NCBI GenBank assembly: GCA_965199165.1
Contig: OZ240681.1
Coordinates: 3,596,001 to 3,660,000, forward strand
DNA: 64,000 nucleotides
Origin: LMUY01 sp965199165
GTDB taxonomy: Bacteria; Pseudomonadota; Alphaproteobacteria; Acetobacterales; Acetobacteraceae
Direction: 5' to 3'
The notes beneath the pieces are model-generated. The model did no database searches, was not told the origin of the DNA, and saw nothing but the letters and a program-made list of their open reading frames with translations. Positions 32,351 to 42,645 of this stretch are shown piece after piece. The translations under genes and the position numbers were made by a program. Position 1 is the first letter of the stretch; the number at the start of each line of letters is the position of its first letter.

Positions 32351-34455
32351 CGGCGGAGTTCCGGCCCGCCCTGCCGCCGGAATCACCCATGGCGATGCCG
32401 GTGCAGGCGCTGCACGGGCCGGACGTGCCGCGGGCCGCGCGGCTGGCGGACGGGCCGCGCCTGGCCTGGTTGCGCCGCCTGTTGGTGATCGTGCCGGCGG
32501 TGGCCATGACCGTGCAGGCCGCGCGCGAGATGCTGCTCGTGCTGGACCCGGGCGGGGTGACGATGCTGATCGTCATACTGCTCGTCCTGTTCGTGGCGCT
32601 GTTCGCCTGGATCGCGCTGTCCTTCACCAGCTCGGTGGCCGGCTTCGTGTCCTGCCTGCTGCGGGGCGGCCGGCGCCTCGGGATCGCCGCCGCCGGGCCG
32701 CTGCCGTCCCTCGGCGTGCGGACCGCGCTGCTGATGCCGACCTACAACGAGCAGCCGTCCCGCGTGATCGCCGGGCTGGAGGCGATCCAGCGCTCGCTGC
32801 AAGCCACCGGGCAGGCAGACTGGTTCGACCTGTTCATCCTCAGCGACACCACGGACGCCGACGTGTGGGTCGCGGAGGAGGCGGCGTTCCTCGCGCTGCG
32901 GGAGCGCCTCGGGCCGGACGTTCGGGTGTTCTACCGGCGGCGTCCGCTGAACACCGAGCGCAAGGCGGGCAACATCGCCGACTGGATGCGGCGCTGGGGC
33001 GGCGCCTATCCGCAGTTCCTCATCCTGGACGCCGACAGCGTGATGACGGGGGACGCGCTGGTGCGGCTGTCAGCGGCGATGGCCGCGCATCCTGCCGTGG
33101 GGCTGATCCAGACGTTGCCGACCATCGCCAACGGCAACAGCCTGTTCGCCCGCATGCAGCAATTCGCCGGCCGCGTGTACGGCCCGGTGATCGCGCACGG
33201 CATCGCCTGGTGGCATGGCGGCGAGGGCAATTACTGGGGCCACAACGCCATCATCCGAACCGCCGCCTTCGCACAGCAGGCTGGGCTGCCGGTGCTGCGC
33301 GGCCGCAAGCCGTTCGGCGGGCATATCCTGAGCCATGACTTCGTCGAGGCGGCGTTGCTGCGCCGTGGTGGCTGGGCCGTCCACATGGTGCCCGGGCTGC
33401 CCGGCTCCTACGAGGAGAGCCCGCCCTCGCTGCCCGACCTGGCGGTGCGGGACCGGCGCTGGTGCCAGGGCAACCTGCAGCACATCGCCGTGCTGCCGAC
33501 GCGCGGCCTGCATTGGGTGAGCCGGATGCACCTGCTGACGGGCATCGGCTCCTACATCACGGCGCCGATGTGGCTCTTGTTCATCCTGGTGGGGATCCTG
33601 ATCTCGCTGCAGTCGCGCTTCATCCGGCCGGACTACTTCCCGGACGGCAAGGCCCTGTTCCCGACCTGGCCGATCATCGACCCCGAGCGCGCCAAGCTGG
33701 TGTTCATCGGCACCATGGCGCTGTTGCTGGCGCCCAAGCTGCTCGCCTACGTGGCGCTGGTGTTCGACGGCACGCTGCGGCGCGGCTGTGGCGGGGCGGT
33801 CCGGGCGATGCTGTCGCTGCTGCTGGAGACGGTGGTGGCCGGCCTGCTGGCGCCGGTGACGATGCTGACGCAGTCCCTGGACGTGTTCGCCATCCTGGCC
33901 GGTCGGGACTCGGGCTGGAACGCGCAGCGCCGGGACGACGGCAGCATCCCGCTGCGCGTCGTGGCCCGGCTGTATGCCTGGCACACCGCGTTCGGCGTCG
34001 CGCTGGCCGTGGCGTCCTTCCTGGTGTCGCCCTACTTGCTGGCCTGGATGTCGCCCGTCGTGGTGGGGCAGGCGCTCGCCATTCCCTTGGCCGGGCTGAC
34101 CGGCAGCAGCGTCATCGGCCGCGGCCTGCGCCGAGCTGGCCTGCTGCGTATCCCGGAGGAGATGCACCCGCCGGAGGTGCTGGCCGCCGCCGTCGCGCGG
34201 GCTCGCGAGCTAGGCGAGGGCTCGGTGCCGGAGGCGCTGCGGAGCCTGCATGGCGACCCGGCCCTGCGCGCGGCCCATACCCGCATGCTGCCGCCGACGC
34301 GTCGCCGTTCGGAGGATGCGGAGTTGGCACTGGGGCTCGCCAAGTTGGACGAGGCCGACACGGTCGACGCAGCGGCGGCGGCCCTGACCCGACGGCAAAA
34401 GGCGGCGGTGCTGGGGAGTGCGGCAGGCTTGGAGCGCCTGGCGGCATTGTCATAA
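32347..34455 (+). CDS. opgH: Glucan biosynthesis glucosyltransferase H
   Basis: About 702 residues, shorter than the ~847-residue E. coli OpgH, mainly at the N-terminus. A membrane-embedded GT2 glucosyltransferase that builds the periplasmic glucan backbone from UDP-glucose. Motifs: PTYNEQPSRVIAGLEAI, DLFILSDTTDADVWV, LILDADSVM (DxD), and the DRRWCQGN acceptor motif. Hydrophobic segments are present at both ends. GTG at 32347 forms a GTGA overlap with the opgG stop; GTG 32326 and ATG 32389 are alternatives. The gene ends at a palindrome before convergent radA. Confidence 0.92.
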   Translation: MTAEFRPALPPESPMAMPVQALHGPDVPRAARLADGPRLAWLRRLLVIVPAVAMTVQAAREMLLVLDPGGVTMLIVILLVLFVALFAWIALSFTSSVAGFVSCLLRGGRRLGIAAAGPLPSLGVRTALLMPTYNEQPSRVIAGLEAIQRSLQATGQADWFDLFILSDTTDADVWVAEEAAFLALRERLGPDVRVFYRRRPLNTERKAGNIADWMRRWGGAYPQFLILDADSVMTGDALVRLSAAMAAHPAVGLIQTLPTIANGNSLFARMQQFAGRVYGPVIAHGIAWWHGGEGNYWGHNAIIRTAAFAQQAGLPVLRGRKPFGGHILSHDFVEAALLRRGGWAVHMVPGLPGSYEESPPSLPDLAVRDRRWCQGNLQHIAVLPTRGLHWVSRMHLLTGIGSYITAPMWLLFILVGILISLQSRFIRPDYFPDGKALFPTWPIIDPERAKLVFIGTMALLLAPKLLAYVALVFDGTLRRGCGGAVRAMLSLLLETVVAGLLAPVTMLTQSLDVFAILAGRDSGWNAQRRDDGSIPLRVVARLYAWHTAFGVALAVASFLVSPYLLAWMSPVVVGQALAIPLAGLTGSSVIGRGLRRAGLLRIPEEMHPPEVLAAAVARARELGEGSVPEALRSLHGDPALRAAHTRMLPPTRRRSEDAELALGLAKLDEADTVDAAAAALTRRQKAAVLGSAAGLERLAALS

Positions 34456-34464
34456 GCGGCCAAA

Positions 34465-34487
34465 GCCCTCTCCTCCTGGGAGAGGGC
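34465..34487. repeat. CCCTCTCC/GGAGAGGG palindrome between convergent opgH and radA
   Basis: GCCCTCTCC (34465-34473) pairs perfectly with GGAGAGGGC (34479-34487), and outer AAGCG (34454-34458) can pair with CGCTT (34487-34491). Same core as the elements near 3.5, 6.9 and 52 kb. It probably serves both convergent genes as a transcript end. Confidence 0.7.
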
Positions 34488-34502
34488 GCTTCGTTGAGGG
34501 GC

Positions 34503-35879
<1,377 letters not shown>

Positions 35880-35904
35880 CGTTCTCTACCAACCCCCACC
35901 GAAC

Positions 35905-35932
35905 TAAAAAACCCTCTCCCGGAAGGAGAGGG
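35905..35932 (-). terminator. Palindromic repeat and intrinsic terminator after mlaF
   Basis: CCCTCTCC (35912-35919) pairs with GGAGAGGG (35925-35932). Read on the minus strand, the stem is followed by a T6 run (35906-35911 region is A-rich on the plus strand), giving a standard intrinsic terminator. It would end the curA-alr-mlaE-mlaF transcript before radA. It is also a copy of the dispersed CCCTCTCCC repeat. Confidence 0.75.
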
Positions 35933-35953
35933 GGAAGAAAGAGGTGTGGAGGG

Positions 35954-36730
35954 CTACTTGCGCAACTCCATCTGGATCGGCCCTTCGCGGCGGCCGTGGG
36001 TGAACTGGTCGACCACCTCGTTGCCGCTTTGCAGCAGCCCCGCCGCCGCGCCCTCCCACACGATGCGTCCCTTGTGCAGCATCGCGGCGCGGTCGCCGAT
36101 CCGCACTGCGGAGGCCATGTCGTGGGTGATCGCCACCGCGGTGCAGCCCAGGCGCTTGACGCAGTCGACGATCAGTCCGTCGATCACCGCCCCCATGATC
36201 GGGTCGAGCCCGGTGGTGGGTTCGTCGAAGAACAGGATGCCCGGCTGGGCGGCGATGGCGCGGGCCAGGCCCACCCGCTTCTGCATGCCGCCCGACAGCT
36301 CCGCCGGCGAGAGGTCGCCGACGCTGGGGGCGAGCCCCACCTGGCCCAGCACCTCGCCGGCACGGTCCCGTGCCGCGTCGCGCCCCATGCGCTGCTGCGC
36401 CAGCAGGCCGAACGCCACGTTCTCCCAGACCGGCAGGCTGTCGAACAGCGCGCCGCCCTGGAACAGCATGCCGATCTGCCGGTTGACCGCGTCGCGCTCG
36501 CGCCGGCCCATGCGCAGGATGTCGCGGCCGTCGACCTCGATGCTGCCCTCGTCCGGCTGCACCAGGCCGAGGATGGACTTCAGCAGCACGGACTTGCCGG
36601 TGCCGGAGCCGCCGATCACCACGGTGGAGGTGCCGGGCATCACGTCCAGGTCGATCCCGTCCAGCACCTGCTTGCCGCCGAACCGCTTGCGCAGCCCGCG
36701 GACACGGATCTTCGGCAGGTCAGTGGGCAA
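35954..36730 (-). CDS. mlaF: MlaF-like phospholipid ABC transporter ATPase
   Basis: A 258-residue ATPase of the Mla/Ttg2 family, which maintains outer-membrane lipid asymmetry. Walker A is GGSGTGKSVLLKSILG, the Q-loop follows in MLFQGGALFDSL, the signature is LSGGMQKRVGLARAIA, and Walker B is ILFFDEPTTGLDP. The start is TTG at 36730, overlapping the mlaE end by 11 bases. The other Mla components (MlaD, MlaB, MlaC) are not in this window. Confidence 0.92.
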   Translation of the reverse strand: MPTDLPKIRVRGLRKRFGGKQVLDGIDLDVMPGTSTVVIGGSGTGKSVLLKSILGLVQPDEGSIEVDGRDILRMGRRERDAVNRQIGMLFQGGALFDSLPVWENVAFGLLAQQRMGRDAARDRAGEVLGQVGLAPSVGDLSPAELSGGMQKRVGLARAIAAQPGILFFDEPTTGLDPIMGAVIDGLIVDCVKRLGCTAVAITHDMASAVRIGDRAAMLHKGRIVWEGAAAGLLQSGNEVVDQFTHGRREGPIQMELRK

Positions 36731-37502
36731 AGAACAGTTCCGTCAGCACATAGTCGCCCGCCAGGATCAGGATGGAGGCGACCACCACGGCGGAGGTCGT
36801 GGCCGCTCCCACGCCCTCGGCGCCGCCGCGGCTGTTGTAGCCGTGGTAGCAGCCCATCAGCGCGATCAGGAAGCCGAACACCGCCGCTTTGGCCAAACCG
36901 CTCACCACGTCTCCGGTGGTCATGAAGCTGAACGTGTTGTTGAGGTAGCCGACCGGGTTCAGACCCAACTTGACCGTGGCGATGATGTAGCCGCCGAGCA
37001 CGCCCAGTATGTCCGCCACCACCACCAGCAGCGGCAAGGCGAGCGTGCCGGCCAGCAGGCGGGGCGCCACCAGGTATTTCATCGGGTTGGTGGACAGCGT
37101 GCCCAGCGCGTCGATCTGGTCGGTGACGCGCATGGTGCCGATCTCCGCCGCCATCGCCGCGCCGACGCGCCCGGCCACCATCAGGCCGGCCAGCACCGGG
37201 CCCAACTCGCGCACCACGGACAGCACCACGATGGAGGCGACCGCGCTCTCCGCGTTGAACCGGGAGAAGCCGGTGAAGGATTGCAGCGCGATCACCATGC
37301 CGGAGAAGATCGCCGTCAAAGCCACCACGGGCAGGCTGAAATAGCCGAACTCCACGAAGGCACGTCCGAACATGCGCCCGTATAGCGGCGGCCGGACGAC
37401 GTGCGACAGGCCTTCCCCGGCGAACACCGCCACCGCCCCGATCGTGCGGCAGACGCCCAATGCCGCGCGGCCGAGCGCCGCCAGCCAGTCGAGCACGATC
37501 AT
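36720..37502 (-). CDS. mlaE: MlaE-like phospholipid ABC transporter permease
   Basis: A 260-residue permease of the MlaE family with five to six hydrophobic segments. Family segments include VALTAIFSGMVIALQSFTGF, the REL-GPVLAGLMVAGRVGAA stretch, EIGTMRVTDQIDAL, and the C-terminal GYNSRGGAEGVGAATTSAVV. The ATG overlaps the alr stop by the ATGA pattern. Together with mlaF it sits in the alr operon, the position seen in several Rhodospirillales. Confidence 0.93.
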   Translation of the reverse strand: MIVLDWLAALGRAALGVCRTIGAVAVFAGEGLSHVVRPPLYGRMFGRAFVEFGYFSLPVVALTAIFSGMVIALQSFTGFSRFNAESAVASIVVLSVVRELGPVLAGLMVAGRVGAAMAAEIGTMRVTDQIDALGTLSTNPMKYLVAPRLLAGTLALPLLVVVADILGVLGGYIIATVKLGLNPVGYLNNTFSFMTTGDVVSGLAKAAVFGFLIALMGCYHGYNSRGGAEGVGAATTSAVVVASILILAGDYVLTELFFAH

Positions 37503-38638
37503 CGATACTGGCGGTGGTAGCGATGGCCGAGCAAGGTCAGGATCTCGTAGCCGTTCGTCCCGGCATCAGCGGCGAGCGCGTCGACCCCGCCCGGGCCGAT
37601 GAGGTCGAGCCAATCTCCCACGTCCAGGGCGGGTGCATCCGTCACGTCGAAGGTGGAGAGGTCCATGGACACGCGACCTACCAGCGGCACGGGCTGGTCG
37701 TCAAAATAGGCGGTGGCGCGGTTGCTCAGGGCGCGCGGGAAGCCGTCCGCGTAGCCGGCCGAGACCGTGGCGATCCGGCTGCGGCGCCCGGCGGTCCACT
37801 GCCCGTTATAGCCGACGGTGTCGCCCGGTTCCACGTCGCGGACTTGCAGGACACGGGCATGCAGGCGGACCACCGTGCGCTGCGGGTTTGGCCTGCCTGG
37901 CGTGGGGTTCAGGCCGTACAGCGCGGCGCCGGGCCGGGCCAGGTCGGAGGCGAAATCCGACCCGAGGAACAGGCCGGACGAGTTGGCCAGCGACCTCGGG
38001 GCAGGCGGCAGCCGGGCACAGGCGGCGGCGAAGCGCTGGCGCTGGCGGCCGTTGAGCGGGTCGTCCGGCTCCTCGGCGGAGGCGAGATGCGTCATGACGT
38101 AGCGCAGCGTCAGCCCGTCCAGGCGGCCGTGGTCGTCGGCGAGGATGTCCAACTCGCGCGCGTCGAGCCCCAGCCGGTTCATCCCGGTGTCGACGTGCAG
38201 GATGGCCGGCAGCGCCACGCCGTTGGTCCGGGCCTGGGCGCTCCAGCGGTCGATCTCGTCGAGCGTGCCGAGGACCGGGGTGAGGTCCCGGGCGGCGAAC
38301 TCGGCCTCCAGGCCCGGCCAGAGGCCGTTCAGCACGGCGAGCATGGCTCCGGGGACGAGGGCCCGGATGGCCAACGCTTCGGATGGGTGGGCGGTGAAGA
38401 AGTGCCGGCAGCCGGCGGCATGCAGCGCGGGGACGACGGCGCCGGCCCCCAGCCCGTATGCGTCGGCCTTGACCACGGCGGCGGTAGGGCCTCGGCGCAG
38501 CGATTGCCAGTTGGCGACGATGGCCGCCAGGTCGATGTCCAGTATCGTGGGCCAGGTGGCTTCCGCCGGGCCCTCACCCCTCCCTCTCCCGGAGGGGGAG
38601 GGCTTGTTTGCTTCGCCCTCTAGGAGGGTGTGCCCCAC
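37499..38638 (-). CDS. alr: Alanine racemase, N-terminus encoded by a repeat element
   Basis: A 379-residue PLP enzyme interconverting L- and D-Ala for peptidoglycan. The PLP Lys is Lys57 in AVVKADAYGLG; the other motifs are HVDTGMNRLG, the SNSSG-like LANSSGLFLG and the opposing Tyr region VSAGYADGF. The only usable start is a GTG at 38638 sharing a base with the preceding stop (TAGTG). This puts about 11 residues (13-23, rich in Ser, Gly and Arg) from an intergenic-type palindrome inside the protein, before the conserved barrel starts. Lies between the CurA-like reductase gene and mlaE. Confidence 0.93.
   Translation of the reverse strand: MGHTLLEGEANKPSPSGRGRGEGPAEATWPTILDIDLAAIVANWQSLRRGPTAAVVKADAYGLGAGAVVPALHAAGCRHFFTAHPSEALAIRALVPGAMLAVLNGLWPGLEAEFAARDLTPVLGTLDEIDRWSAQARTNGVALPAILHVDTGMNRLGLDARELDILADDHGRLDGLTLRYVMTHLASAEEPDDPLNGRQRQRFAAACARLPPAPRSLANSSGLFLGSDFASDLARPGAALYGLNPTPGRPNPQRTVVRLHARVLQVRDVEPGDTVGYNGQWTAGRRSRIATVSAGYADGFPRALSNRATAYFDDQPVPLVGRVSMDLSTFDVTDAPALDVGDWLDLIGPGGVDALAADAGTNGYEILTLLGHRYHRQYR
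38571..38602. repeat. Palindromic repeat inside the 5' end of alr
   Basis: CCCTCACCCC followed by CCCTCTCCC and a complementary GGAGGGGGAGGG arm (38582-38602) is a diverged copy of the dispersed element. It lies within the alr frame and is read through without a stop, so it would be translated. Its stem is imperfect compared with the other copies. Confidence 0.6.
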
Positions 38639-39636
38639 TAGACCAGCTTCACCAGCTGCTTGCCGAAATTGTGCCCCTTCAACAACCCGATGAACGCTTC
38701 CGGGGCGCTGGCCAGGCCCTCGGCGACGCTTTCCCGGAACTTCAGCTGCTTGGAGGCGACCAGCCCACCCAGCTCCTTCAGCGCAGCCGGCCAGACGTCC
38801 ATGTGCTCGGACACGATGAAGCCCTCGATCTTCAATCGCGAGATCAGGATCAGCCTCGGGTTGGCCATGGTGAGCGGCTGGCCGTCATAGCCGGCGATCG
38901 CGCCGCACACGGCGATGCGCCCGAACGCGTTCATCTGCGCCATCACCGCGTCCAGCACCACGCCGCCGACATTGTCGAAGTAGCCGTCGATGCCGCCGGG
39001 CGCCGCCGCCTTCAGCTCGGCCTCCAGCGCGCCGGCCTTGTAGTCCACGCAGGCGTCGAAGCCGAGCTCGCCGGCCACGTAGCGGCATTTGTCCGGCCCG
39101 CCCGCCACGCCCACGACGCGGCAGCCCTGCCGCTTGGCCAGCTGGCCCACCACGCTGCCCACCGCGCCGCTGGCCGCACTCACCACCACCGTCTCGCCGG
39201 GCTTGGGCGTGCAGATCCGGTTGAGCCCATACCAGGCGGTGACGCCGGGCATGCCCACGCTGCCGAGATAGGCGGAGAGCGGGACCCGCGTGTCGTCCAC
39301 CTTCTGCATGCCGGCGCCGTCCGAGGTGCCGTATTCCTGCCAGCCGAAGCCGGCCACCACCTTGTCGCCGGGCTGCCAGCCCGGGTTGCGGGAGTCCACC
39401 ACCTCGCCCACCGTGCCGCCGATCATCACCGCGTCCAGCTGCTGCGGCGCGCTGTAGGACTTCGCGTCGTTCATCCGGCCGCGCATGTAGGGGTCCAGCG
39501 ACAGGAAGTGGTTGCGCACCCGGACCTGCCCCTCCGTCAAGGGCGGCAGCGGCGTTTCCACCAGGCGGAAGTTCGCAGGCGTGACGGCGCCTTGCGGGCG
39601 GCTGGCGAGCAGGATCTGGTGGTTGATCTCGGACAT
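38638..39636 (-). CDS. NADP-dependent MDR-family oxidoreductase (CurA-like)
   Basis: A 332-residue zinc-independent medium-chain reductase similar to NADPH-dependent curcumin/alkenal reductases. It carries VRNHFLSLDPYMRGRM near the N-terminus, the GES region GMPGVTAWYGL, and the Rossmann motif SAASGAVGSVVGQLAK. Then VDYKAG and FDNVGGVVLD follow, all typical of the family. It sits between dnaB and alr, interrupting an otherwise conserved order. Its stop TAG overlaps the alr GTG. Substrate unknown. Confidence 0.88.
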   Translation of the reverse strand: MSEINHQILLASRPQGAVTPANFRLVETPLPPLTEGQVRVRNHFLSLDPYMRGRMNDAKSYSAPQQLDAVMIGGTVGEVVDSRNPGWQPGDKVVAGFGWQEYGTSDGAGMQKVDDTRVPLSAYLGSVGMPGVTAWYGLNRICTPKPGETVVVSAASGAVGSVVGQLAKRQGCRVVGVAGGPDKCRYVAGELGFDACVDYKAGALEAELKAAAPGGIDGYFDNVGGVVLDAVMAQMNAFGRIAVCGAIAGYDGQPLTMANPRLILISRLKIEGFIVSEHMDVWPAALKELGGLVASKQLKFRESVAEGLASAPEAFIGLLKGHNFGKQLVKLV

Positions 39637-39672
39637 CGAGGGCGCCTCCGGTTATTCGTCAGACTAGCGCGA

Positions 39673-41166
39673 TCAATGTTCGCTATGCACCAGGTCCAGG
39701 TCAGCGAAGCGGGTGAACTCGCCCTCGAACAACAGGTCGATCTTGCCGGTCGGGCCGTGGCGCTGTTTCTCGATCAGCAACTCCGCCCGGTTGTGCACCC
39801 GCTCCATGTCCTGCTGCCACTTGTCCATCGCCGCGTTGAACTTGTCGTCCGAATCGAACTGCGCCTGCTTCGGTCCGCGCTGCTGCAGGTAGTATTCGTC
39901 GCGGTAGATGAAGATGACGCTGTCGGCATCCTGCTCGATGGTGCCCGACTCCCGCAGGTCCGACAGTTGGGGCCGCTTGTCCTCCCGCTGCTCCACCGCG
40001 CGGGACAGCTGCGACAGGGCGATCACCGGGACCGCCATCTCCTTGGCGATCGCCTTCAGGCCCTGGGTGAACTGGCTGATCTCCAGCACCCGGCTTTCCG
40101 GCCGCGTCCCGGCGGAGGGCCGCATCAGCTGCAGGTAGTCGATGATCACCAGGCTCAATCCGTTCACCCGCTTGAGCCGGCGGCAGCGTGTGCGCAGGGC
40201 GGAGATGGAGATGCCCGGCGTCTCGTCGATATGCAGCGGCAGCCCGGCGACTTCACGGCTGACCTGGACGAAGCGGTCGAAATCCCGCTGGGCGATGTCG
40301 CCGCGGCGGATCTTGTCGCCGGACACGCGCGCCTCCTCCGCCAGCAGGCGCAGCGCGATCTGCTCCGCACTCATCTCCAGGGTGAACAGCGCCACGCTGC
40401 CTTTCGGCACGTCGTCACCATGGCCGGCGCTCCGCGCCTCCGCCAGCAGGGCGCGGGCGGCGCCGAAGGCGATCTTGGTGGCCAGCGCCGACTTGCCCAT
40501 GCCGGGCCGCCCGGCGATCACCATCAGGTCCGAGGGGTGCAGGCCGCCCATCTTCTTGTCCAGGTCGCGCAAGCCGGTCGCCAGGCCGGACACGTGGCCG
40601 GGGCGGTGAAAGGCCCGCTCCGCACCCTGGATCGCCAGCGTCAGCGCCTGTTCGAAGACGATGAACCCACCCGACGTGGCGCCCTTGTCGGCGATGTCGA
40701 ACAGCTTCTGCTCGGCCGCCTCCACCTGCGTCTTGCCGTCCATCTCCGGGTCGGCGCCGAAGGCGTTGTTCACCACCTCCTCGCCGACGTCGATCAGTTG
40801 GCGGCGCAACCAGGCGTCGTGGATGGCGCGGCCATACTCCCCGGCATTGATGATGCCGACCATCGCCGTCAGCAGCTGCGTCAGGTAGCTGGTGCCGCCC
40901 ACCTCATCCAGCATGCCGTTGTGCTCGAACTCGGCGCGCAGGGTGATGGCGTCTGCCAGCTGGCCGTTGTTCACCCGGCGGTGGATGGCCGCGAAGATCC
41001 GTCCGTGGATTGGGTCGGCGAAATGCTCGGGCGCCAGGAACTCCGCCACGCGCTCGTAGGCGCGGTTGTTGGCGAGCAGGGCGCCGAGCAGGGCCTGTTC
41101 GGCCTGGATGTTGGATGGAGGCAGGCGCTGCGAGAGGCCCAGCAGCGGGGTGTCGATGACGTTCAT
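39673..41166 (-). CDS. dnaB: Replicative DNA helicase DnaB
   Basis: A 497-residue hexameric helicase that unwinds the replication fork. The N-terminal DnaB_N domain (PSNIQAEQALLGALLANNRAYE) is followed by a linker and the RecA-like domain. That domain has Walker A GRPGMGKSALATK, the SLEMSAEQIALRLLAE-like FTLEMSAEQIALRLLAE region, Walker B LVIIDYLQLM and the arginine-rich RAVEQREDKRPQLSDLRESG. Its C-terminus carries LLIEKQRHGPTG. No intein. Usually follows rplI directly in this synteny group; here a cfa gene intervenes. Confidence 0.97.
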   Translation of the reverse strand: MNVIDTPLLGLSQRLPPSNIQAEQALLGALLANNRAYERVAEFLAPEHFADPIHGRIFAAIHRRVNNGQLADAITLRAEFEHNGMLDEVGGTSYLTQLLTAMVGIINAGEYGRAIHDAWLRRQLIDVGEEVVNNAFGADPEMDGKTQVEAAEQKLFDIADKGATSGGFIVFEQALTLAIQGAERAFHRPGHVSGLATGLRDLDKKMGGLHPSDLMVIAGRPGMGKSALATKIAFGAARALLAEARSAGHGDDVPKGSVALFTLEMSAEQIALRLLAEEARVSGDKIRRGDIAQRDFDRFVQVSREVAGLPLHIDETPGISISALRTRCRRLKRVNGLSLVIIDYLQLMRPSAGTRPESRVLEISQFTQGLKAIAKEMAVPVIALSQLSRAVEQREDKRPQLSDLRESGTIEQDADSVIFIYRDEYYLQQRGPKQAQFDSDDKFNAAMDKWQQDMERVHNRAELLIEKQRHGPTGKIDLLFEGEFTRFADLDLVHSEH

Positions 41167-41285
41167 GCGGCACGACCATAGTCGAGTCGCCGAGTCGTCG
41201 CACCCGCGCGGCCTGTGGATGGCTGTGGAACCGGGGGATGGTTCGAACGCGGCTTGGATTCACGTCGGGCGGCCCAGCGGGCGGC

Positions 41286-42527
41286 TCAGTCGGCGTCCTC
41301 CCGCGCCACTTGGCGGACCTGCTCGGCGGCGGCGATGTAGTTGCGCGTCAACGGGACGGCGCGCAGGTCGCGGCTGACCTGGAGCTGCCACACCATGTAG
41401 CCCAGGCGGCGGAACGCCAGCTCGCTGCCTGCGAGATAGAACTCGAACATGCGGCAGAACCGCTCGTCATACAGGGCGGCCGCCTCCACCCGGCGGGCGG
41501 CGAACCGGCGCCGCCAGTGCCGCAGCGTGTCCGCGTAGTGCAGCCGCAGGATTTCCACGTCCGTGGCGATCAGCCCGCTGCGCTCCACGGCCGGGAAGAC
41601 CTCCGACAGGGCAGGGGAGTAGCCGCCCGGGAAGATGTATCGGTCGATCCACGGGTTGGTCGTCCCGGGTCCGCTGGATCGGCCGATCGCGTGCACCAGC
41701 GCCACGCCACCTGGCGTCAGCAGCCGGTGCACCGCCCCGAAGAACGCATGGTAGTGGTTGATGCCCACATGCTCGAACATGCCGACCGAGACGATGCGGT
41801 CGAACCGTCCGGCCAAAGCCTTGTCGCGGTAATCCAGCAGCTCGAACCGGACGCGGTGGCTGAGGCCCGCCTCCTCCGCACGCTGGCGGGCGCGGGCCAG
41901 CTGTTCGGTGCTGAGCGTGATGCCCAGGACCTCGGCCCCATGGTCACGGGCGAGCGTCAGGGCCATGCCACCCCAGCCGCAGCCGATGTCGAGCACGGAG
42001 AGGCCAGGCCGGTCGAGCATCAATTTGGCCGCGATATGCCGCTTCTTGGCGCGCTGCGCGTCCTCCAGCGATTCCGCGCCGGTCGGGAAGTATGCGCAGG
42101 AATACTGCCAGTCCGAGTCCAGGAACAACGAGTACAGGTCATCGCCGAGGTCGTAATGCTGCGCGACGTTGCGGCGCGCGCGCTTGGCCGGGTTGAACTG
42201 GGACCAGCGGCGTAGGGTGGCCCGCAGCCCGCCGCGCAGCTTCAGCCCGGGGTGCGCGCCGCCGACCACGAGGTTGTGGCACATCACGTCCAGCACTTGG
42301 TAGATCGTGCCACCCAGAGGGGATATCGTGCCCTCCATGTAACATTCGCCGACCGCCAACGCGGGGTCCGTCACCATGCGGCGCATGGCAGTTTCCGTGC
42401 GGATCTCGACGCCCGCCTCCGGCCCGTCGGCGCCAGCGTAGGTGACGAGGCTGCCGTCGGGGTAGCGGACCGAAAGCCTACCCTCGGTGATGAAGCGCCG
42501 TAGAATGGCGTCGAGGATTCTTCGCAT
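41286..42527 (-). CDS. cfa: Cyclopropane-fatty-acyl-phospholipid synthase family methyltransferase
   Basis: A 413-residue SAM-dependent enzyme that adds a methylene group to unsaturated phospholipid acyl chains. An N-terminal domain of about 110 residues (TDPALAVGECYMEGTI) is typical. Then NVAQHYDLGDDLYSLFLD and the SAM motif VLDIGCGWGGMALTLA near residue 200, followed by SVGMFEHVGINHY. The C-terminal half contains WIDRYIFPGGYSP. It sits between rplI and dnaB, separated from rplI by 118 bases with no clear terminator. Confidence 0.92.
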   Translation of the reverse strand: MRRILDAILRRFITEGRLSVRYPDGSLVTYAGADGPEAGVEIRTETAMRRMVTDPALAVGECYMEGTISPLGGTIYQVLDVMCHNLVVGGAHPGLKLRGGLRATLRRWSQFNPAKRARRNVAQHYDLGDDLYSLFLDSDWQYSCAYFPTGAESLEDAQRAKKRHIAAKLMLDRPGLSVLDIGCGWGGMALTLARDHGAEVLGITLSTEQLARARQRAEEAGLSHRVRFELLDYRDKALAGRFDRIVSVGMFEHVGINHYHAFFGAVHRLLTPGGVALVHAIGRSSGPGTTNPWIDRYIFPGGYSPALSEVFPAVERSGLIATDVEILRLHYADTLRHWRRRFAARRVEAAALYDERFCRMFEFYLAGSELAFRRLGYMVWQLQVSRDLRAVPLTRNYIAAAEQVRQVAREDAD

Positions 42528-42645
42528 CCCACCTCTCCCGACCGGTTAAGGGCCCGACGAAGATGGGTGATCACACCGTGTCCGTCAAAACATCAGTGCG
42601 GAGGTGGGTGGGTTAAGTGTTATTCCACCGCCGCATCACTCCGTA

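Noticed and set aside
38608..41181. 857-residue plus-strand frame opposite dnaB and the CurA-like gene
   Set aside because: Antisense shadow: spans two unrelated genes, His/Arg-rich, no recognisable domain.
42528..42645. Terminator between rplI and cfa
   Set aside because: No convincing stem with a T-run could be found; read-through or Rho termination remains possible.
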